64,000 bases of DNA from positions 186,001 to 250,000 of the forward strand of contig JAUSLV010000033.1 of assembly GCA_030645495.1 (NCBI GenBank), given 5' to 3'. A program made the translations under genes and the position numbers. The notes under the pieces were generated by a model. That model saw only the letters and a list, made by a program, of their open reading frames with translations, was not told where the DNA came from and did no database searches. Positions 59,126 to 64,000 of this stretch are shown one piece after another. The stretch's first letter is position 1; each line of letters starts with the position of its first letter. The stretch is from Actinomycetota bacterium. Lineage in GTDB: Bacteria > Actinomycetota > Acidimicrobiia > Acidimicrobiales > Ilumatobacteraceae.

Positions 59126-59647
59126 TCAGTTCATCCGCGCGCAGAAGTGGCCGTCGGGGTCGATCGGTTTGGTGCACCAGATGCAGGCGGGGCGCCCGGC
59201 GGCAACCACCTCGTCGGCGTGGGTGCAGAAGGCATGCGCCTGATGGCGGGTGATGAACACGCGCAGCTTGCTGCGGTCGTCGTCGTCGCCGTCGAGGTCG
59301 ACGACGGGTTCACCCTCCTCGTCGATCTCGATCACCTCTTCCAGCTGCACCAGCACCCGGTCGTTGCTGCGGTCGTAGCCGAGGCCCACCGGGCCGAGCA
59401 CGAACGCTTGTGTAGTGGGTTCGGCCAACTGCATCGCGGCTGCGATCGGCTTCTCTGTTGGCGCGGGCAGGTCGTGCAGGATGCGGCGCAGGTGCTCGGC
59501 GATCGCTGCGGCCTGCTGCTTCTCGCACTTCACCGTCACCCGCGTGGCCCCGCGCCGGGCCTGGATGAAGAACACGCGGCTGCCGGGTTGGCCGACGGCA
59601 CCCACGGTGAAGGCATCCACCTCGTCGAAGTCGTAGTACTCGCTCAT
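59126..59647 (-). CDS. DUF3090 protein with C-terminal zinc motif
   Basis: 173 residues. YYDFDEVDAFTVGAVGQPGS and RVFFIQARRGATRVTVKCEK at the N-terminus; the C-terminus has ACIWCTKPIDPDGHFCARMN with Cys/His ligands of a likely zinc ribbon. Role unknown; conserved with its two neighbours. ATG 59647 lies 19 bp after the phosphomutase-like gene. Confidence 0.88.
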   Translation of the reverse strand: MSEYYDFDEVDAFTVGAVGQPGSRVFFIQARRGATRVTVKCEKQQAAAIAEHLRRILHDLPAPTEKPIAAAMQLAEPTTQAFVLGPVGLGYDRSNDRVLVQLEEVIEIDEEGEPVVDLDGDDDDRSKLRVFITRHQAHAFCTHADEVVAAGRPACIWCTKPIDPDGHFCARMN

Positions 59648-59666
59648 CGTCGCCCCTGGCCGCAGC

Positions 59667-60332
59667 TCAGGACGGGCGCAGCTCGGCGAGCGAGCCACCC
59701 GTGGAGTTGACCGTGAGCACGACCGGGGCGCCCATGCCGTAGGCGACCGCGCTGACGCTGCAGGTGCTGATGACGATCCGCTGGAACAGATCGATGTGCG
59801 TGCCCATCGCGTGGGCGACGGCGGCCTTGATCGGGTCGGCGTGCGACACGCACACGATCGTGCCGCCCGGGTGGGCGGCGCGCAGCCGATCGAGCGCACC
59901 CACGATGCGCGTCTGCATCGCGGTGAAGCTCTCCCCGCCGGGGAACGTGAACGTGCTGGGGGCGCGCTGCACGGTGTTCCACTCGGGCAGCTTCATCAGC
60001 GCCTTCAGCTCGGCGCCGGTCCAGTCGCCGAAGTCGCACTCGAGCAAACCCTTGTCGATCTTCACCTTCAGGCCACGGGCGGCGGCGATCGGCGCAGCAG
60101 TTTCGCGGGCCCGCTCGAGCGGCGAGGCGTAGATTGCGTCCACCTTGGCCAGCTGGGCGATGCGCTCGGCCGCCCGCTGCGCCTGCTGCACGCCGGCCTC
60201 GGCCAGGTGCAGCCCGGGGGCGCGGCCGGGTAGCAGCTTGCCGGTGGTGGGTGTTTGCCCGTGGCGCACCAGCAGCACGACAGTTGCCTGCGGGTGGGGT
60301 GGCTTCGCTGGGGACTTCGTCGTTCGCGCCAT
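59667..60332 (-). CDS. MSMEG_4193-type histidine phosphatase / phosphomutase
   Basis: 221 residues. VVLLVRHGQTPTTGKLLPGR with the catalytic His, YASPLERARETAAPIA with the second Arg, ECDFGDWTGAELKAL, and TIVCVSHADPIKAAVAHA with the second His. It heads the three-gene group that ends with the SCO1664-type gene. Its start faces that of the uracil-DNA glycosylase; the two -10 boxes overlap near 60343-60353. Confidence 0.9.
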   Translation of the reverse strand: MARTTKSPAKPPHPQATVVLLVRHGQTPTTGKLLPGRAPGLHLAEAGVQQAQRAAERIAQLAKVDAIYASPLERARETAAPIAAARGLKVKIDKGLLECDFGDWTGAELKALMKLPEWNTVQRAPSTFTFPGGESFTAMQTRIVGALDRLRAAHPGGTIVCVSHADPIKAAVAHAMGTHIDLFQRIVISTCSVSAVAYGMGAPVVLTVNSTGGSLAELRPS

Positions 60333-61021
60333 TGCAGTCTCGAAACCTACTGTGCTGGCCGTGGATTCGCTCGCCGCGTTGCATGCCGATGTGTGTGCCT
60401 GCCGCGCCTGTCCGCGGCTGGTTGTGTGGCGCGAGCAGGTGGCCGTGGAGAAGCGGGCCAGCTACCGCGACCAGACGTACTGGGGCAGGCCCGTGCCCGG
60501 GTTCGGCGACCCCGCCGCGAAGGTGCTGGTACTGGGCCTCGCTCCGGCGGCACATGGCGCCAACCGCACCGGCCGGTTGTTCAGCGGCGACCGCTCGGGC
60601 GACTGGCTGTACCGGGCGATGCACCGCGCCGGCCTGGCCAACCAACCCTTGTCGGTGAGCGTCGACGACGGCCTCGCGTTGCGCGGCGCGTGGGTGGCCG
60701 CGGCGGTGAAGTGCGCGCCGCCCGACAACAAGCCGCTGCCCGAGGAGCGCGACGCGTGCAGCGCGCTGCTGCAACGTGAGTTCGCACTGCTGGCCGATGT
60801 GCGCGTGATCGTGTGTCTCGGCGGGTTCGCCTACGAAGCCGCGTGCAGCGAGTTCGGCGTGCGGCCGCGGCCGAAGTTCGGCCACGGCGTGGAAGTGCCG
60901 CTGACCGACGGTCGAACGTTGCTGTGCAGCTACCACCCCAGCCAGCAGAACACGTTCACCGGCCGCCTCACCGAGCCGATGCTCGACTCAGTATTCACCC
61001 GTGCGTGCGAGCTCGCTGGTG

Positions 61022-61486
<465 letters not shown>

Positions 61487-61670
61487 GCCGTCGCAGGCTA
61501 GTGCCGCGACCCGCTCGCCCCCTCCGCTCGACCACCCTCCGCCTCGCCCCCTTCCCTTCACGTCGCGGGCGCTTCCGCTCTTCTGCGGTGCAGGCCGCGA
61601 CATGAAGGGTGTGGGAAGGCAGGGCGGAGGGTGTTCGAGGGGGCGGGAGGGGTACATGGCCTCTGTTGGA

Positions 61671-61690
61671 ATATACCCCTAGGGGTATAT
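61671..61690. promoter_or_regulatory. CsoR/CstR-type operator within the reductase promoter
   Basis: ATATACCCCTAGGGGTATAT is a perfect 20-bp palindrome. It lies between TTGGAA (61666-61671) and TATGCT (61688-61693), a 16-bp spacer, 7 bases before ATG 61701. CsoR-family sites share the TACCCC/GGGGTA core, and CstR controls persulfide enzymes like the one that follows. No CsoR-type gene is in the window. Confidence 0.75.
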
Positions 61691-61700
61691 GCTGTTGACC

Positions 61701-63371
61701 ATGGGAACTGCCAAGAAGATCGTCATCGTCGGTGGAGTCGCCGGGGGAATGTCGGCCGCCACTCGCTTACGCCGGCTGATGGAAGACGCCGAGATCATCG
61801 TGCTCGAGCGCAGCGGCTACGTGTCGTTCGCCAACTGCGGCCTGCCCTACCACGTCGGTGGCGTGATCGAAGCGCGTGAGCAGCTGCTGCTGCAGACACC
61901 GCAATCGCTCGGCGCCCGCTTCGCACTCGACGTGCGGGTTCGCCACGAGGCGATCAAGATCGACACCTCCACCCGCGAGATCGAGATCCGCAACCTGGCT
62001 GATGGCACCACCTACCGCGAGTCGTACGACGCGCTCGTGTTGTCGCCCGGCGCCCGCCCGGTGCGCCCACCGATCCCCGGCATCGAGCGCGCGCTCACGC
62101 TGCGCGACATCGAGGACACCGACGCGATGATCGCTGCCCTCGGCGGCACTGGCGGCACCAGCGGCACTGGCGGCCGCCCTGTCGAGACGGCGGCAATCAT
62201 CGGTGGTGGGTTCATCGGCCTGGAACTGGCCGAGAACCTGGTGCGCCGTGGCCTGAAGGTGACGCTCATCGAGGCCACCGATCAGGTGATGGCCCCGCTC
62301 GACCCGGAGATGGTGGGTCCGATCCACGATCGCCTTCGCGAGCACGGCATCGACCTCGTGCTCGGTGTCGGTGTCACCGAGATCGGTGCCGATTCGGTGA
62401 CGCTCGCCGACGGCCGGGTGAAGCCGGCCGACGTGGTGGCCGCGTCGATCGGCGTGCGCCCGGAGAGCAGCCTCGCGGCCGAGGCCGGCCTGACGCTCGG
62501 CCTCGGTGGTGGCATCGCGGTCGACGACCACCTGCGCACCAGCGACCCGCACATCTACGCCGTCGGCGACGCCGTCGTGAAGCGCGACGCCGACGACGAC
62601 AGCGAGGTGCTGGTGCCGCTGGCCAACACCGCCAATCGCCAAGGCCGCCTCGTGGCCGACATCATCGCCGGCCGGCCCAGCCCCACCCGCCCCGTGCTGG
62701 GTACGGCCATCGTTGGCCTGTTCGGCCTGGTGGCAGCCACCACGGGGTGGAACGAGAAGCGCCTGCGCAAGGCCGGCCGTCCCTACCGGGCGATCCACAT
62801 CCACCCCGGCTCCCACGCCGGCTACTACCCGGGTTCGTCGACGATGTCGTTGAAGCTGCTGCTCGATCCCGCGACCGACGCGATCCTCGGTGCCCAGGGA
62901 GTGGGCGAGGACGGTGTCGACAAGCGGATCGACGTGATCGCCACCGCGATGTCGGCAGGCCTGACGGCCACCGACCTCGCCGATCTGGAGCTGGCCTACG
63001 CCCCGCAGTTCGGTTCGGCGAAGGACGCAGTGAACATGCTCGGCTTCGTGGCCGAGAACATGCGCGACGGCCTGATCGAGACGGTGCAGTGGAGCGAACT
63101 GGCCGACGAGCTGAAGGCCGGTGCGGCGCTGATCGACGTGCGGACACCCAGGGAGTTCGCCGCCGGAGCGATCCCTGGTTCGCGCAACATCCCGGTCGAC
63201 GACCTGCGCGCTCGCTGCGACGAGTTGCCCGATGGCCCGATCGTGGTCACGTGTGCGGTGGGCCAGCGTGGCAACACCGCGTCGCGGATCATCTCGCAAC
63301 TGGGCCGCTCGGTGAAGAACCTGGATGGCGGCTACCGCACCTGGGCCGCAAGTCCTGCCGCTCGCGGCTGA
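61701..63371 (+). CDS. CoA-disulfide / polysulfide reductase with C-terminal rhodanese domain
   Basis: 556 residues. FAD domain IVIVGGVAGGMSAATRLRRL, redox Cys46 in SFANCGLPYHVGG, NAD-binding AIIGGGFIGLELAENL, dimerisation part to about residue 450, then a rhodanese domain (ALIDVRTPREFAAGAIPGSR) with Cys518 in VVTCAVGQRG. Such fusions reduce CoA persulfide or polysulfide with NAD(P)H. A short Gly-Thr insert (GGTGGTSGTGG) lies before the NAD motif. ATG 61701 is preferred over 61689 because TATGCT is 7 bases upstream. Repressed by a CstR/CsoR-type protein, if the operator is real. Confidence 0.92.
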   Translation: MGTAKKIVIVGGVAGGMSAATRLRRLMEDAEIIVLERSGYVSFANCGLPYHVGGVIEAREQLLLQTPQSLGARFALDVRVRHEAIKIDTSTREIEIRNLADGTTYRESYDALVLSPGARPVRPPIPGIERALTLRDIEDTDAMIAALGGTGGTSGTGGRPVETAAIIGGGFIGLELAENLVRRGLKVTLIEATDQVMAPLDPEMVGPIHDRLREHGIDLVLGVGVTEIGADSVTLADGRVKPADVVAASIGVRPESSLAAEAGLTLGLGGGIAVDDHLRTSDPHIYAVGDAVVKRDADDDSEVLVPLANTANRQGRLVADIIAGRPSPTRPVLGTAIVGLFGLVAATTGWNEKRLRKAGRPYRAIHIHPGSHAGYYPGSSTMSLKLLLDPATDAILGAQGVGEDGVDKRIDVIATAMSAGLTATDLADLELAYAPQFGSAKDAVNMLGFVAENMRDGLIETVQWSELADELKAGAALIDVRTPREFAAGAIPGSRNIPVDDLRARCDELPDGPIVVTCAVGQRGNTASRIISQLGRSVKNLDGGYRTWAASPAARG

Positions 63372-63394
63372 CGCCTGAGCTACGTTCGCGGGCC

Positions 63395-64000
63395 ATGTCC
63401 CGCGATCCGAAACCGCCGCGCGTGCGCCTGGGCGGTAGCTACCGCAAGCTCTACCTCGCCACCGCGCTCTCCAACATCGGTGACGGCATGTCCGCCATCG
63501 CCTACCCGTGGCTGGCCACGGCGATCACCCGCAACCCGGTGCTCGTCGCAGTGGTGGCCGCTGCGCAACGGCTGCCGTGGCTCGTGTTCACGCTGCCGGC
63601 GGGCGTGATCACCGATCGTGTCGATCGCCGGCGGGCGATGGTGGCGATGGACTCGCTGCGGTTCTTGTTCACGCTCGGCGTGGCGTTCGCGGTGCTCGCC
63701 GAACAAGGATCGCTGCCCGCCCCCGACGAGGTGCGCGACGTGGTGGGCACGCGCACCGGCCTGTACCTGTTGCTGCTGGGCGCAACTTTGCTGATGGGCT
63801 GCGCAGAGGTGCTGCGCGACAACTGCGGCCAGACGATCATGCCCGCGCTGGTGGCACCGGAACACCTCGAGCGGGCCAACGGCCGGATGTGGGCGGTCGA
63901 GTCGGTGGCCAACACGTTCATCGGCCCGCCGGTGGGCTCGCTGTTGCTGATGGCGGCGTTCTCCGCGCCGTTCTTCATCGACGCCGGGTCGTTCTTCGCC
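63395..64000 (+). CDS. MFS transporter, partial (runs off window)
   Basis: First 202 codons of a major facilitator protein: GGSYRKLYLATALSNIGDGM, LPAGVITDRVDRRRAMVAM (A-like motif) and LLLLGATLLMGCAEVLRDN. It resembles MFS_3-type exporters such as the one at 56495-57757. ATG 63395 lies 8 bases after TACGTT (63381-63386). It follows the reductase by 23 bp, yet has its own -10-like box. The right half lies outside the window. Confidence 0.88.
   Translation, partial: MSRDPKPPRVRLGGSYRKLYLATALSNIGDGMSAIAYPWLATAITRNPVLVAVVAAAQRLPWLVFTLPAGVITDRVDRRRAMVAMDSLRFLFTLGVAFAVLAEQGSLPAPDEVRDVVGTRTGLYLLLLGATLLMGCAEVLRDNCGQTIMPALVAPEHLERANGRMWAVESVANTFIGPPVGSLLLMAAFSAPFFIDAGSFFA

Overview
The window is GC-rich, densely coded DNA from an actinobacterium, most likely an Acidimicrobiia-type organism (an inference from gene content, not a database match). 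Lineage markers are a WhiB protein beside a PdtaS-type sensor kinase, a DUF3107 protein, the phosphomutase/DUF3090/SCO1664 triad, two class E sortases, a DUF222-HNH (13E12-type) gene, a HelD-like RNA polymerase motor and a full-length Lhr helicase. Many genes have a TANNNT -10 box 6-9 bases before the start codon, so leaderless transcription looks common.

Layout. 1-7.3 kb: a divergent pair of exported proteins, then a minus-strand run hemE-hemH-hemY-sortase-lnt (heme synthesis plus envelope genes). 7.4-17 kb: HelD-like motor, DtxR-type metal regulator with a coupled lipoprotein, SF2 helicase, a glycyl-radical enzyme and its activase (yjjI/yjjW type), an alpha/beta hydrolase, a lone PKS-like acyltransferase and a small HTH protein. 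17-25 kb: lhr, an aminoglycoside-phosphotransferase-fold kinase, a TetR regulator and a second class E sortase. 25-31.6 kb: one plus-strand operon holding a complete System I cytochrome c maturation set (ccmABCDEFG, ccmH and a ccmI-like gene). 31.6-39 kb: small membrane proteins with proline-rich N-termini, a SixA phosphatase, a molybdopterin oxidoreductase whose last 47 bp are repeated 1.75 kb downstream around two lipoprotein genes, a cupin, and exported proteins. 39-46.3 kb: Mrp Fe-S carrier divergent from a SufR-like regulator, a DUF222-HNH gene with an SOS-box-like promoter, a DJ-1/GlxA pair and a large one-TM protein.

46.4-55.3 kb: DUF3107, rfbA, two ArsA-type ATPases, pdtaS, whiB (with a CRP-like site), glycerophosphodiesterase, diacylglycerol-kinase-like lipid kinase, and etfBA closed by a strong terminator. 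55.3-64 kb: a VapBC module, a decayed MFS remnant, an intact MFS exporter divergent from an XRE-cupin regulator, the SCO1664/DUF3090/phosphomutase triad, family 5 uracil-DNA glycosylase, an EVE protein, and a CoA-disulfide/polysulfide reductase with a rhodanese domain behind a perfect 20-bp CsoR/CstR-type palindrome. The window ends inside another MFS gene.

How the parts work together. Heme synthesis and the Ccm operon together point to active c-type cytochrome production. EtfBA, Mrp with the SufR-like gene, WhiB and the polysulfide reductase are redox or Fe-S functions. No phage, transposase, CRISPR array, rRNA or convincing tRNA was seen. The best leads are the CstR-type operator, the 47-bp duplication around lipoprotein cargo, the Ser-for-Cys change in Lnt, System I cytochrome maturation in an actinobacterium, and the GRE pair.
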